Assembly (NCBI RefSeq): GCF_900243745.1
Contig: NZ_LT984798.1
Location: 1,606,501-1,670,500 of the forward strand
Direction: 5' to 3'
Length of the DNA: 64,000 nt
DNA from: Desulfovibrio sp. G11
GTDB taxonomy: Bacteria > Desulfobacterota > Desulfovibrionia > Desulfovibrionales > Desulfovibrionaceae
The position numbers and the translations under genes were made by a program. This document shows positions 37,242-45,858 of this stretch, in pieces. The stretch's first letter is position 1; every line of letters begins with the position of its first letter. The notes below the pieces were generated by a model. The model searched no databases. It was given only the letters and a program-made list of their open reading frames with translations, and was not told the DNA's origin.

Positions 37242-37320
37242 TGCAGCTATACATTCTCAAAAGATAAATGCTAGAGAGGGACTGCCTGCGCGGCGGGCGG
37301 CAGTGTGCGGCGCGCAGGCA

Positions 37321-37415
37321 TGGGATGGGAAAAAGCTTAGCCTTCGGGAAGGGGCGGTAAGATTCTTTCTCGCAGGGCAGGCTTTTCTCCCTCATTGTGC
37401 GCCGCACAGGCGGCC
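37321..37415. repeat. dispersed intergenic repeat, family B, copy 2
   Basis: The gap 37242-37613 lacks a gene. This part (ATGGGAAAAAGCTTAGCCTT, then a G-rich stretch, a GCAGGGCAGGCTTTTCTCCC block and an ATTGTGCGCCGCACAGGCGG end) matches family B at 6755-6845. The following bases contain further degenerate GC-rich arms. Confidence 0.5.
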
Positions 37416-37613
37416 TGAATAGCGAAAATAAAAAAACTGCCATACCAGCAGGGTCGCAAAATTTTTCCATAACGCCCAAGCTGTTCTCCTTGTCGCCCAC
37501 CGTGCAGACGGCCCAATTAACGGACGAAGAAGTCCTCCTCGTGGCCCGCAGGATCCCAAAAAAAGCTTTAGGATACCGCGATCCTCGAACCTGACCACAG
37601 GGCAGTAAAACCC

Positions 37614-38213
37614 CTACAAGGCAATGCAGCGTTCCCGGGCGGGCGTGGGCGGCAGCACCGCAGCGGGCAGGCCATGGGACAACCGGTTCCAGCGGCGGGC
37701 CATGCTCAGCGCTTCCAGAGCCAGATTGCGCAAGATAAGGTAGCTTTCGGCCAAGTCATGACGGTCTGTATCAATAATGTGATCGGCGTGAAGCGGTTCG
37801 TCAAACCTGTCGGTAAGACCGCTCAGGCCCGGTACATGGGCTTGCCCGGCCATGGCGTACAATCCCCTTGTGTCTCGGTTGACCAGGGTTTGCAAAGAAC
37901 AGCGCACCCACACCTCATGATACAGGGGCAGATTTTCGCGGTTTTTCTGACGCATGCCACTGTAAGGCGTTGTGGCCGCCACAACGCATACACGCCCTTG
38001 GGCATGGTGCTGCAGGGCCTGATCGCGCAGGGCGTTTATGGCGGTGATGCGCTCCCCGGGCGCGATGCCGTCAAGGCCCGCCCGACGGCAAAAATGGTCT
38101 TCATCAATAAACTCTGTCTCTACGCCCTGTCCTTCAAGGAACAGGCGCACAAGAGAACCCAGGGTGGTTTTGCCGCTGCCGGAAAGGCCCAACAGCCAGA
38201 TCACGGGCGTCAT
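37614..38213 (-). CDS. cysC: adenylylsulfate (APS) kinase-like protein
   Basis: A 199-residue P-loop kinase of the CysC type that phosphorylates APS to PAPS. The Walker A is GLSGSGKTT (residues 8-16), followed by the EFIDEDHFCRRAGLDG segment that corresponds to the APS-binding DGDNxRxGL region but is diverged. Later motifs include VCVVAATTPYSGMRQKNREN and VRCSLQTLVNRDTRGLY, both CysC-like. In sulfate reducers the respiratory pathway uses APS directly, so this enzyme would serve assimilation or sulfation. The diverged substrate loop leaves room for another kinase role. The ATG at 38213 has GAGG at a good distance. Confidence 0.75.
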   Translation of the reverse strand: MTPVIWLLGLSGSGKTTLGSLVRLFLEGQGVETEFIDEDHFCRRAGLDGIAPGERITAINALRDQALQHHAQGRVCVVAATTPYSGMRQKNRENLPLYHEVWVRCSLQTLVNRDTRGLYAMAGQAHVPGLSGLTDRFDEPLHADHIIDTDRHDLAESYLILRNLALEALSMARRWNRLSHGLPAAVLPPTPARERCIAL

Positions 38214-38412
38214 GCGTACCTCGTTTGTTTGCGCATTGCAGTGGTGCGGCCGGGCCGCGCGGGAACGCCCGGAAAACTGCAATAATCCGGCCATGCAGAA
38301 TAAGTCTTTTTATTATAGATAGATAAACGTCAAGCTCGCAGGAGAAGATGCTTTTTTGACGGTCAGGGGCGAGAAACAGCGGGGGAGGCGGCAAAAATAT
38401 CCTGCAGCAACG

Positions 38413-38443
38413 AAAAAAGGGAGTCAGCATGCTGACTCCCTTT
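38413..38443 (-). terminator. terminator of the tRNA unit
   Basis: AAAGGGAGTCAGC and GCTGACTCCCTTT form a perfect 13-bp stem around AT (38416-38443). On the minus strand it is followed by a run of six T (complement of 38413-38418). It lies directly after tRNA-Asp. Confidence 0.85.
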
Positions 38444-38451
38444 AAACATTC

Positions 38452-38528
<77 letters not shown>

Positions 38529-38538
38529 GGATTTGTGG

Positions 38539-38614
38539 TGGTGGGCAGTACAGGACTTGAACCTGTGGCCCCCGCCGTGTGAAGGCGGTGCTCTACCAGC
38601 TGAGCTAACTGCCC
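38539..38614 (-). tRNA. tRNA-Val (CAC)
   Basis: On the minus strand the acceptor GGGCAGT/ACTGCCC, D-loop AGCTCAGCTGGTAGAGC, anticodon stem CCGCC/GGCGG with loop TTCACAC (anticodon CAC) and T-loop TTCAAGT form a cloverleaf. CCA is encoded at the 3' end (38539-38541). It is transcribed just before tRNA-Asp, 10 bases apart. Confidence 0.96.
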
Positions 38615-38627
38615 TCCCGGAGACACG

Positions 38628-38656
38628 TTTCTATGCAAAACCCACCGAAGAGTCAA
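38628..38656 (-). promoter_or_regulatory. sigma-70-type promoter of the tRNA-Val/tRNA-Asp unit
   Basis: On the minus strand TTGACT (38651-38656) and TAGAAA (38628-38633) are spaced by 17 bases and lie 13 bases upstream of the tRNA-Val 5' end. The -35 matches consensus at 5 of 6 positions and the -10 at 4 of 6. The surrounding 38640-38750 is strongly AT-rich. Confidence 0.55.
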
Positions 38657-38893
38657 GCGAAAAATAGGAAGTAAAAATTTTTTTACAGGAGAAAAAAATT
38701 AACATATTGATTTTATTTAATAAATTTTATTCTCCATAAATCCGGCACATTGATTGTCTTGCGCCGTGTCGGGTGGAGTGCTAGACCCTCCTGTAGCACC
38801 TCTGTACGGCGTCAGCCGGAGCCGCGCCCGCGGTAACGGTTGTCTTGCGGGGCTGAAAGGGGGGGTGACAGCAGTTTTTTTAGAGGCAATGTA

Positions 38894-39952
38894 ATGAAAC
38901 CCTTATGGATACGCCTTTGGGCGATATTTTTTTTCGGGCTGGCCGTATGCGCTGCACCGGGCGTTCAGGCCCGGGTGGTAGACGGCGGCAGCATCATGGA
39001 TCAGCACATGCGCGAAAACCTGTGTGCGCTGACGTTTGACGATGGGCCTTCTGCCAATACGCCGCAGTTGCTGGACATGTTGAGCGAATATGGCATTCCG
39101 GCCACATTTTTTCTTTTGGGCAAGCAGGCCGAGCGGCATCCTGACCTCGTGCGGCGTATTCTGGCCGAAGGGCATGAGGTGGGTAACCACTCGTATTCGC
39201 ATCCCAACCTGCGCATGCTTTCTCCAGAAAAGAAACTGCAGGAGATAGGGCAGACCGATGCCATCCTGCGCTCTCTCGGGGCCAGCCCTTCTTTTTTGCG
39301 GCCTCCTTACGGGGCTTATGACAATCATACGGTGAGTGTGGCCGAAAGTCTGGGCCTGGGCATCATGCTCTGGTCGCTGGACAGCCGCGACTGGAAAAGC
39401 CTGCCCGCCAACTACGCCACCCTGCGCAGTACCCGAGGCACTGTGTACGATACCGGCGCCTTGCGCGGCATTTTTCTGTTTCATGACACGCACAGGCGTA
39501 CAGTCGAAGACCTGCCCCGTATCATCCGCGACCTGCGCGCCGGGGGGTGTCAGCGCTTTGTGACCGTGAGCGATTACCTTGACGGGCTGCTTGATCCGGA
39601 GCCGGGTATACTTATGACCCGACGCCCCACAGACAGCGCCCAGCCCGCCGTGGCAGACAAAAAGCCCGGCCGCCTCAAGGAGCAGTTTCAGGAAATGCCG
39701 CCCGAAAGCTACCCTGCAGGCACGGCGGCCTTGCCCCTGGCCCGCACGAGCCGCCCCTGGCGGTCTGGAAGCGGCGCGGCCGAGACGGGCAGGCCACCGG
39801 CCGCAGAGGTGGACCGGCAGGCTACCGGCGAAAACAGCGGTCCGGGGCATGACAGCAGTGTTCAGCCTACAACAGGAGCACCGGAAGCCGGCCTGCCTTT
39901 GGGCAGCTCTGTTTTCACGCCCGGTGCGGCTGCCGGTTCTGCGGACGCTTAG
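38894..39952 (+). CDS. secreted polysaccharide deacetylase
   Basis: A 352-residue exported NodB-type (carbohydrate esterase 4) enzyme. The signal peptide (residues 1-27, ending VQA) is followed by the catalytic domain with ALTFDDGPS (D49, D50), the metal-binding HSYSHP (H99, H103), LRPPYGAYDNHT, and a final LFHDTHRRTVEDLP. It would remove acetyl groups from peptidoglycan or a surface glycan in the periplasm. The C-terminal ~90 residues are Pro/Ala/Gly-rich and look disordered, an unusual tail for the family. The ATG at 38894 has GAGG at 38883-38886. The stop is followed after 1-2 bases by a family A repeat. Confidence 0.9.
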   Translation: MKPLWIRLWAIFFFGLAVCAAPGVQARVVDGGSIMDQHMRENLCALTFDDGPSANTPQLLDMLSEYGIPATFFLLGKQAERHPDLVRRILAEGHEVGNHSYSHPNLRMLSPEKKLQEIGQTDAILRSLGASPSFLRPPYGAYDNHTVSVAESLGLGIMLWSLDSRDWKSLPANYATLRSTRGTVYDTGALRGIFLFHDTHRRTVEDLPRIIRDLRAGGCQRFVTVSDYLDGLLDPEPGILMTRRPTDSAQPAVADKKPGRLKEQFQEMPPESYPAGTAALPLARTSRPWRSGSGAAETGRPPAAEVDRQATGENSGPGHDSSVQPTTGAPEAGLPLGSSVFTPGAAAGSADA

Positions 39953-39953
39953 A

Positions 39954-40010
39954 GCAATTACCGCTTCAAATGATTGCTTAACGGTCGGCAAAGCTGCCTT
40001 ACAAGGATTT
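39954..40010 (+). repeat. dispersed intergenic repeat, family A, copy 2
   Basis: The stretch GCAATTACCGCTTCAAATG...TTGCTTAACGG...CGGCAAAGC...ACAAGGATTT matches the first part of copies 1 and 3. It begins immediately after the deacetylase stop, as in copy 1. The gap 39953-40378 has no gene; beyond this repeat only the terminator at 40282 was recognised. Confidence 0.65.
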
Positions 40011-40281
40011 CAAGTATGCAATGCTCTGCAACCGTCAGCGCTTGAAATCGTCTTTGGCGAATGGCTGGACGGTTGCAACACAGCGGGCTGATACCGTACT
40101 TTTGCTGTTCATTGTCCAGATGTTCGGTTGATGCTGTTGATGGGATCGCGCGCGCAGGGAGATTCCCGGGCGAGGCGGGATGTTTCCGCAGCGCAGACCA
40201 CACCGGTGACTCCATACGAAGGCGATGAGAGCATGTTACCTGTTGTACGACTTTGAATATTTTTTATCTTTGCCATACCGG

Positions 40282-40309
40282 AAAAGCGCCCCGCAAGGGG
40301 CGCTTTTTT
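40282..40309. terminator. bidirectional terminator
   Basis: AAAAGCGCCCC (40282-40292) and GGGGCGCTTTT (40297-40307) form a perfect 11-bp stem with a GCAA loop and T-runs on both strands. It separates the convergent deacetylase (+) and nspC (-). Confidence 0.88.
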
Positions 40310-40378
40310 CATGGGCATGCCGTGTCTGCCGCTCATGGTCGTAAGCATCCGGCAAAGATGCGTGGTTTTGTCCGCGTT

Positions 40379-41599
40379 TCAGGACAGGCGGTTTTTAAAG
40401 TTCGCGTAGCCGAATTCCCGCAGCATGCGAAAATACATATCACCCGCGGCGTCCGGCCCGCAGATGCCGATGGAGGGCAGGCGCAGGCCGTTGAATGTGG
40501 TGGTCTTGACCATGCTGTAAATGGCCATGTCTTCGAAAACAAGGCGCTGCCCGGGCTTGAGGGGGGCGTCAAAGGAATATTCTCCGGCAACGTCGCCCGC
40601 CAGGCAGGACTTGCCCGCCAGGCGGCAGGTCCAGGCCTTTTGTCCGGCCTCTCCCGCGAGTACGGCGGCCCCGTCGTGCTCGTAGCGTACGCGCGGCCGG
40701 TAGGGCATTTCGATCACGTCGGGCATGTGGCAGGGAATGCCGATATCCAGAATGGCTATGGGCATATCGGCTTCGATGACGTCCAGCACGGTGGCTACAA
40801 GCCAGCCCGCGTCCAGAGCCACGGCTTCGCCCGGCTCAAGGTATATCTGGGCCTGGTAGCGGTCGCGCCACTGCGTCAGCAGGCGGCAGAGCAGGTCAAG
40901 GTCATAGCCCGGCTTGGTGATATGATGTCCGCCGCCCATGTTGATCCAGCGGCATTGGGGCAGCCACTGGCCGAAGTGGCTTTCCACGGCGGCCAGGGTG
41001 CGCTCAAGAGCGTCGGCCCCCTGCTCGCACAGGGTGTGAAAATGCAGGCCGGATATGCCCGTCATGGCTGTGGGGTCAAAATGTTTGCGGCGTATGCCCA
41101 GGCGTGATCCCGGGGCGCAGGGATTGTAAATTTCCACGGCGCCTTCGGAATGTTCGGGATTGATGCGCAGGCCGCACTGGATCTGCCTGTCGGGGCAACG
41201 GCCCTTGTTCCACATTGCAATGGCAGGGGCGAACTCGCGCCACTGGGCTGTGGAGTTGAACACGATGTGGTCGGTCAGGGTGAGCAGCTCCGCCATTTCG
41301 CGCCTGTTCCAGCCCGCGGCGAATGCGTGAACCTCGCCGCCGAATTCTTCACGGGCCAGTCGGGCCTCATCAACGGAGCTGGCGCAGGCCCCCCACAGCG
41401 GGCCGTGTCCCTTGAAGCGGGAAAGCAGCGGAAACGTTCCCCAGGCGGCGTAGCCCTTGAGGGCCAGAAGAATTTTTGCCCCGGTGCGCTCCTGTACACT
41501 GTTGAGTACGGCTGCATTGGCACTGAGCTGGTTTTCATCCAGCACAAAGCAGGGTGAGGGGATGCGGGCGGGATCAAAAAGGAGATGCTGGCAGTGCAT
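40379..41599 (-). CDS. nspC: carboxynorspermidine/carboxyspermidine decarboxylase
   Basis: A 406-residue PLP enzyme of the alanine-racemase-fold decarboxylase group (fold III). The PLP lysine lies in ILLALKGYAAWG (~residue 49), the glycine-rich phosphate region in INMGGGHHITKPGYD, and the substrate Cys/Asp region in DIGIPCHMPDVIEMP. It would decarboxylate carboxyspermidine (or carboxynorspermidine) to spermidine (norspermidine) in the alternative polyamine route. The partner dehydrogenase lies about 890 bases upstream on the same strand (42489-43700). The intervening region is filled with repeats rather than genes. Confidence 0.92.
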   Translation of the reverse strand: MHCQHLLFDPARIPSPCFVLDENQLSANAAVLNSVQERTGAKILLALKGYAAWGTFPLLSRFKGHGPLWGACASSVDEARLAREEFGGEVHAFAAGWNRREMAELLTLTDHIVFNSTAQWREFAPAIAMWNKGRCPDRQIQCGLRINPEHSEGAVEIYNPCAPGSRLGIRRKHFDPTAMTGISGLHFHTLCEQGADALERTLAAVESHFGQWLPQCRWINMGGGHHITKPGYDLDLLCRLLTQWRDRYQAQIYLEPGEAVALDAGWLVATVLDVIEADMPIAILDIGIPCHMPDVIEMPYRPRVRYEHDGAAVLAGEAGQKAWTCRLAGKSCLAGDVAGEYSFDAPLKPGQRLVFEDMAIYSMVKTTTFNGLRLPSIGICGPDAAGDMYFRMLREFGYANFKNRLS

Positions 41600-41718
41600 G
41601 GGGATTCCTTTGGGCCGCCTGTGCAGCGGGCGGCAAGGGTGGAGCGTTACTACTTGAAATGTCCCAATCGCCTTTGTTCGGGTGTCTGCACGGTAGCGAC
41701 ATTGCGCAACGCGCAGGG

Positions 41719-41990
41719 ATGGGATGGGACTTGTCCTTCGAGAGGGGAAACATCGGCCCTGCGGGCACGGGGCTTTTCAATTTTTGTTGTTTGGGGCGCC
41801 TGCGCGGCGGGCGGCAGATGGGGGCCTGTTAGGGGCTGCGCCCCTCCGAGGCCCCCTCTGCACTCCCCCCGGACCACCCCGCTGGGTTTTCCATCTTCCG
41901 TCACTGTGCGAGGGCTGCGCGTCTTTTGCTGCGGGAGCTTCCTCGCTTCGCTCGGTGATCTCCCTTCGCGCCGCGCAATGCCATCCGCCG
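41719..41990. repeat. left arm of degenerate inverted repeat island
   Basis: The 889-base gap 41600-42488 has no gene. Its left part includes GATGGGATGGGACTTGTCC, a CCTGCGGGCACGGGG block, GCGCCTGCGCGGCGGGCGGC and GGGGCTGCGCCCC. These recur as the reverse complement in the right part (42235-42475), so the island is a large degenerate palindrome about 0.75 kb across. Related fragments occur at 6755, 37321 and 62280. Confidence 0.55.
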
Positions 41991-42234
41991 CTTTCGTCTT
42001 GCATGAAAAATTCAGTGCCGTTTGGACATCGCAAACAGAAGGTTTACACTTGTTGCTGTATCCCGGTCTTCAGTCAGACGTAAAACGCGGTACGGGGCTT
42101 ACGCCTTTGCTGTTTCCCGGTCAGGGGGCAAACTGTTGCCGGGGGCGGCGTCATAAAGAACCGAAGCCGACACGTCGGCGAGGTTCGTACGCAGCCGCCC
42201 CCGGAAAACCGTATTTACCAGTCAGGGTAGAACA

Positions 42235-42475
42235 GGGGGTGCTTCGGGGGGGATGCAAGGGGGGCCGAGAAGGGGGCGCAGCCCCATAACCGGCCCCACC
42301 TTGCCGCCCGCCGCGCAGGCGGCCAAGACAAAATCAGAAGAAAACCCCGTGCCCGCAGGGCGGCAAAAGCCCGCCGCGCAGGCGGCCAGAATGAAGAACA
42401 GGGAAAAAGTTTTCGTGCCCGCAGGGCATGTGTTTTCTTCCCGAAGGGCAAGCCCTTTCTCTCATTTCCCGGCCG
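42235..42475. repeat. right arm of degenerate inverted repeat island
   Basis: This part is the approximate reverse complement of 41719-41880: GGCGCAGCCCC, CCGCCCGCCGCGCAGGCGGC, CCCCGTGCCCGCAGGG and CTTCCCGAAGGGCAAGCCC. The order of blocks is mirrored. It ends just before the stop of the carboxyspermidine dehydrogenase gene. Confidence 0.5.
42306..42431. repeat. two-copy tandem repeat, 63-bp unit
   Basis: Units 42306-42368 and 42369-42431 both start with GCCCGCCGCGCAGGCGGCCA and end with CGTGCCCGCAGGGC; the middle is diverged. It lies inside the right arm of the repeat island. Confidence 0.6.
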
Positions 42476-42488
42476 CTCAGGCGTCCCC

Positions 42489-43700
42489 TTATATTTTTCC
42501 GGTCACATCCACGGACTGCCAGGGCAGGCCGTATGTACCCAGATCCTTCAGGAAGGGGTCGGGGTCAAACTGCTCCATATTCCACACGCCGGGCTTGCGC
42601 CACACGCCTTCGGCCACCATTTTGGAGCCGATCATGGCAGGCACGCCGGTGGTGTAGGAAATGGCCTGCGAGCCGACTTCGGCGTAGCATGCTTCGTGAT
42701 CGCAGATGTTATAGATGTAAACGGTTTTTTCTTTGCCGTCCTTGACGCCGCGCATGAGGTCGCCAATGCAGGTCTTGCCCTTGGTCAGGGGGCCGAGGGA
42801 GGCAGGGTCGGGCAAAAGTTTGGACAGGAACTGGATGGGTACGATGTCCTGCCCCTGAAAGTTCACGGGATCAATGCGGGTCATACCCACATTGCCAAGT
42901 ACCTTCAGGTGGTTGAGGTAGTTGTCTGAAAACGTCATCCAGAAGCGGGCGCGGCGCAGGCCCTTGAGGTTTTTGACCAGAGATTCCAGCTCTTCATGAT
43001 ACATGAGAAAGCATTTTTTGCTGCCGATGCCGCTGGGGAAGTCAAAGTTCATTGACCAGGACAGGGGGTCGGTTTCTACCCATTCGCCCCGTTCCCAGTA
43101 GCGGCCGCGCGCGGTGACCTCGCGGATGTTGATTTCGGGGTTGAAGTTGGTGGCAAAGGGCTGGCCGTGGTCGCCGGCATTGCAGTCGATGATGTCGAGC
43201 ACATGCACTTCGTCCAGTTCGTGCTTCATGACCCAGGCGGCAAAGACGTTGGTCACGCCGGGGTCAAAGCCGGAACCGAGCAGGGCGGTAAGCCCGGCCT
43301 CGCGAAAGCGGTCGGCATAGGCCCACTGCCATTTGTATTCAAACTTGGCGGTGTCCAGCGGCTCATAGTTGGCGGTGTCCACATAATGAACGCCGCATTC
43401 AAGGCAGGCATCCATTATGTGCAGGTCCTGGTAGGGCAGGGCCACGTTGCACACAAGGTCGGGCTTGACGCTGCGGATAAGCTGGCAAAGCTCCGGCACG
43501 TTGTCCGCGTCCACCTTGGCGGTAGCCACGTCAACGCCGTAGCGGGCCTTTACGCTTTGCGCAATGGCATCGCAGCGGGAGACCGTGCGGCTGGCAAGGG
43601 TTATCTTGTTAAAAACGTCGCCGTTTGCGGCAACCTGGGCGCATTTGTGGACAACCACGCTCCCGACGCCACCCGCGCCGATGATAAGGATATTCGCCAT
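42489..43700 (-). CDS. carboxynorspermidine/carboxyspermidine dehydrogenase (saccharopine dehydrogenase-like)
   Basis: A 403-residue NAD(P)-dependent enzyme of the saccharopine dehydrogenase family. The Rossmann start is ANILIIGAGGVGSVVVHKC (residues 2-20). Later blocks include GSGFDPGVTNVFAAW, PEINIREVTARGRYWE and SYTTGVPAMIGSKMV. It would condense putrescine (or diaminopropane) with L-aspartate semialdehyde and reduce the product to carboxyspermidine (carboxynorspermidine), the substrate of NspC. Family naming could equally give lysine-pathway saccharopine dehydrogenase; pairing with nspC favours the polyamine role. The ATG at 43700 is the Rossmann start; the 22-codon open extension is rejected. 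Confidence 0.88.
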   Translation of the reverse strand: MANILIIGAGGVGSVVVHKCAQVAANGDVFNKITLASRTVSRCDAIAQSVKARYGVDVATAKVDADNVPELCQLIRSVKPDLVCNVALPYQDLHIMDACLECGVHYVDTANYEPLDTAKFEYKWQWAYADRFREAGLTALLGSGFDPGVTNVFAAWVMKHELDEVHVLDIIDCNAGDHGQPFATNFNPEINIREVTARGRYWERGEWVETDPLSWSMNFDFPSGIGSKKCFLMYHEELESLVKNLKGLRRARFWMTFSDNYLNHLKVLGNVGMTRIDPVNFQGQDIVPIQFLSKLLPDPASLGPLTKGKTCIGDLMRGVKDGKEKTVYIYNICDHEACYAEVGSQAISYTTGVPAMIGSKMVAEGVWRKPGVWNMEQFDPDPFLKDLGTYGLPWQSVDVTGKI

Positions 43701-43883
43701 AGCTCTTCCCTCTCCAGCAAGATAGGGGGTCAAAAGAAAATCCGTGCGGCTGCGCCGCCCGGTCACGTCCCATCACACAAAAAGCGCCTCGGCGCGGTCT
43801 GCCGCTTGCGGGCGCAAAGTCCGGCTATATGCCTGTAAAGGCCCAATCCGTCAACCGCATTGTTTGTACTGCCTTTTTCGTCG

Positions 43884-45305
43884 TTACCGCGGGCCTTCCC
43901 GGCTGGTATCGGGCGCGATCAGGTCGCCGTCCAGCAGCAGCACGTGGGCATGGCGGCCCGCCCTGCGGGCCTGGCTTGCAAGGTCACGGCCCCGCTCGCG
44001 GCAGGCCGGGCAGGCATGGCGCGGAACAAGCAGACACAGGGAGCGCGCCACGCGCTCCGAAGCCGTTTCGATACGGCCCAGCCCGGAGCAGTCCGGGCAG
44101 AGCCGCCAGGCTTCGTTCTGCCCTTCGCTGAGCATATCCGTATCATAAAAGACATGTTTTTGCCGCACCCACCAGCGGTCCTGCCCCTGGCCTTCCGCTT
44201 GCCCTTCTGACGGCGTGGCAGGAGGCTTGAAGTAACAGTCGCGCACTTCTTCGCACAGGCGGGCGATGTACTGCCCGACACTGGCGCTCTGCAGTGTGGA
44301 TTCGGGCGACCAGCCCGGCTCGCGAACGTCCCCCGCGTCAATGCCTGCCAGCGCAAGGCAGATGCCCAGGTTCACATAGGGCAGGGCACCGCGTATGGCG
44401 TAGCCGCCCTCAAGCACGGCCACATGCGGGTTGAGCAGGCGCGTCAGGGCCGCATAGCCCTGTGCGGAAAGCTTCATGTTGGCCAGCGGGTCGGTGAAAT
44501 GATTGTCCTGCCCGGCGGAATTGATAATGAAATCCGGCTTGAAGTCTTCAAGAATGGGCAGCACGGCGTGCTCGACCGCGTACAGATAGCCCGCGTCGCA
44601 GGTTTCTGGCGGCAGGGGTATGTTTATGGTGCGGCCCAGAGCGCCGGGGCCGCCGCATTCGTGCAGAAAGCCCGTGCCGGGGTACAGGGTGCGGCCGTCC
44701 TGATGCAGGGAGATGAAAAGGGTGTGCGGGTCGTTCCAGAATACGTCCTGCGTGCCGTCGCCGTGGTGCACGTCTGTATCCACAATGGCGATGCGCAGGG
44801 GGCGGCCGTCCGGATGCGGATAGTGGTCGCGGATGTATTCGGCCGTGACGGCTTCGTTGTTGATATTGCAGAAGCCCCGGTTGCCGTGCACCACGCGCAT
44901 GGCATGATGTCCCGGTGGGCGCACCAGGGCAAAGGCGCGGTCTTCATGCCCGTCAAGCACAAGGCGAGCGGCGCGTATGGCCCCGCCAGCCGCCGCCAGG
45001 TGTGAATCCGTGCTCACGGCGCTGGTTGTGGGCAGGCAGAAGTGCGTACGCTCAAGCTGCGCATGGCTTGCGAACGCGGGCCGGTATTCCGTAATGCCGG
45101 GAATATCAAAAAGCCCTTCTTCCACAAGCTGGTCGCGCGTATAGAGCAGGCGCTCCTCCCGTTCCGGATGTGTGGGGGAAATGGCCCAGTCAAAAGCCGG
45201 AAAAAAGACGACTCCCAGCCGTCTGGCGGCGCGAAGGGCCGCCTTCGCGCCCGCCTGGTCAAAAGAGTGTGCCGCCGGGCGCTGCCCGGCCCGTTGCTCA
45301 GTCAT
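43884..45305 (-). CDS. histone deacetylase-family amidohydrolase with C-terminal zinc-ribbon-like tail
   Basis: A 473-residue arginase/deacetylase-fold zinc hydrolase. The catalytic pocket is visible as VRPPGHHAM (tandem His) and VDTDVHHGDGTQ (metal-binding Asp and His), then INSAGQDNHFTDPLANMKLS and VLEGGYAI. Bacterial members deacetylate acetylpolyamines, acetoin-pathway proteins or other amides. Lying next to polyamine genes, acetylpolyamine hydrolysis is a reasonable inference. After about residue 390 there is an extra tail with two CPxC motifs (RLCPDCSGLG and HACPACRERG) that reads as a zinc ribbon. The start overlaps the stop of the upstream 113-aa gene by 8 bases, so they are coupled. 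Confidence 0.88.
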   Translation of the reverse strand: MTEQRAGQRPAAHSFDQAGAKAALRAARRLGVVFFPAFDWAISPTHPEREERLLYTRDQLVEEGLFDIPGITEYRPAFASHAQLERTHFCLPTTSAVSTDSHLAAAGGAIRAARLVLDGHEDRAFALVRPPGHHAMRVVHGNRGFCNINNEAVTAEYIRDHYPHPDGRPLRIAIVDTDVHHGDGTQDVFWNDPHTLFISLHQDGRTLYPGTGFLHECGGPGALGRTINIPLPPETCDAGYLYAVEHAVLPILEDFKPDFIINSAGQDNHFTDPLANMKLSAQGYAALTRLLNPHVAVLEGGYAIRGALPYVNLGICLALAGIDAGDVREPGWSPESTLQSASVGQYIARLCEEVRDCYFKPPATPSEGQAEGQGQDRWWVRQKHVFYDTDMLSEGQNEAWRLCPDCSGLGRIETASERVARSLCLLVPRHACPACRERGRDLASQARRAGRHAHVLLLDGDLIAPDTSREGPR

Positions 45306-45639
45306 CGTTCTCGTCCAGAGCGTCGAAGATGTCCGCGCCGTAGCGGGCGTAGGTCACCATGCGGCCCATCTGCGAAAGACCCAGGGAATACGCCAGGTTG
45401 CTTTCCGCTACGGCCACAAACAGCAGGCTGTCTTCATCGTACATGGCAAAAACGCCGCCGGGGCCGTCCTCTTTGCGGAAAGCCACACAGTACATAAGCT
45501 CGGGATCACCCAGAATGCCCGCCGCCACATGATTTGCGGGAGGCTCGGGCAAAGCGGATTCAAAACCCGCCGCTCCGTTCTTGCGGGGAACGAAATTCAG
45601 CTTTGTGCCTTCAACATACAGGTCGTAATATTCTTGCAT
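45298..45639 (-). CDS. small acidic protein of unknown function
   Basis: A 113-residue, acidic protein with no signal peptide or membrane segment. It starts MQEYYDLYVEGTKLNFVPRK and ends in an acidic tail (DALDENDD). Mixed alpha/beta patterning suggests a small single-domain cytosolic protein. CGGAGAA lies upstream of the ATG at 45639. It overlaps the start of the deacetylase-like gene by 8 bases and is probably translated together with it, so it may be a partner or regulator. The family is not recognised. Confidence 0.7.
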   Translation of the reverse strand: MQEYYDLYVEGTKLNFVPRKNGAAGFESALPEPPANHVAAGILGDPELMYCVAFRKEDGPGGVFAMYDEDSLLFVAVAESNLAYSLGLSQMGRMVTYARYGADIFDALDENDD

Positions 45640-45858
45640 GGTATTCTCCGGGCGGTTTATGTGTCGGGGATCATGACGCGGGAAAGCAGTGTGGGCCTGT
45701 ATGCCCGGCCTTGTCAGAAGCGCTGCGCCATGTTTTTTTCATCTGGCGCGAGGCGTCGTGGCGGATGCTGGTGGCGCGCAGCGTACCTGGCCTGCAGAAG
45801 CCGCGCACTGTGCGCCTGACGCAGGCAGAACCCAGAAGGCGCTTGCGAGGCGTCCTTT

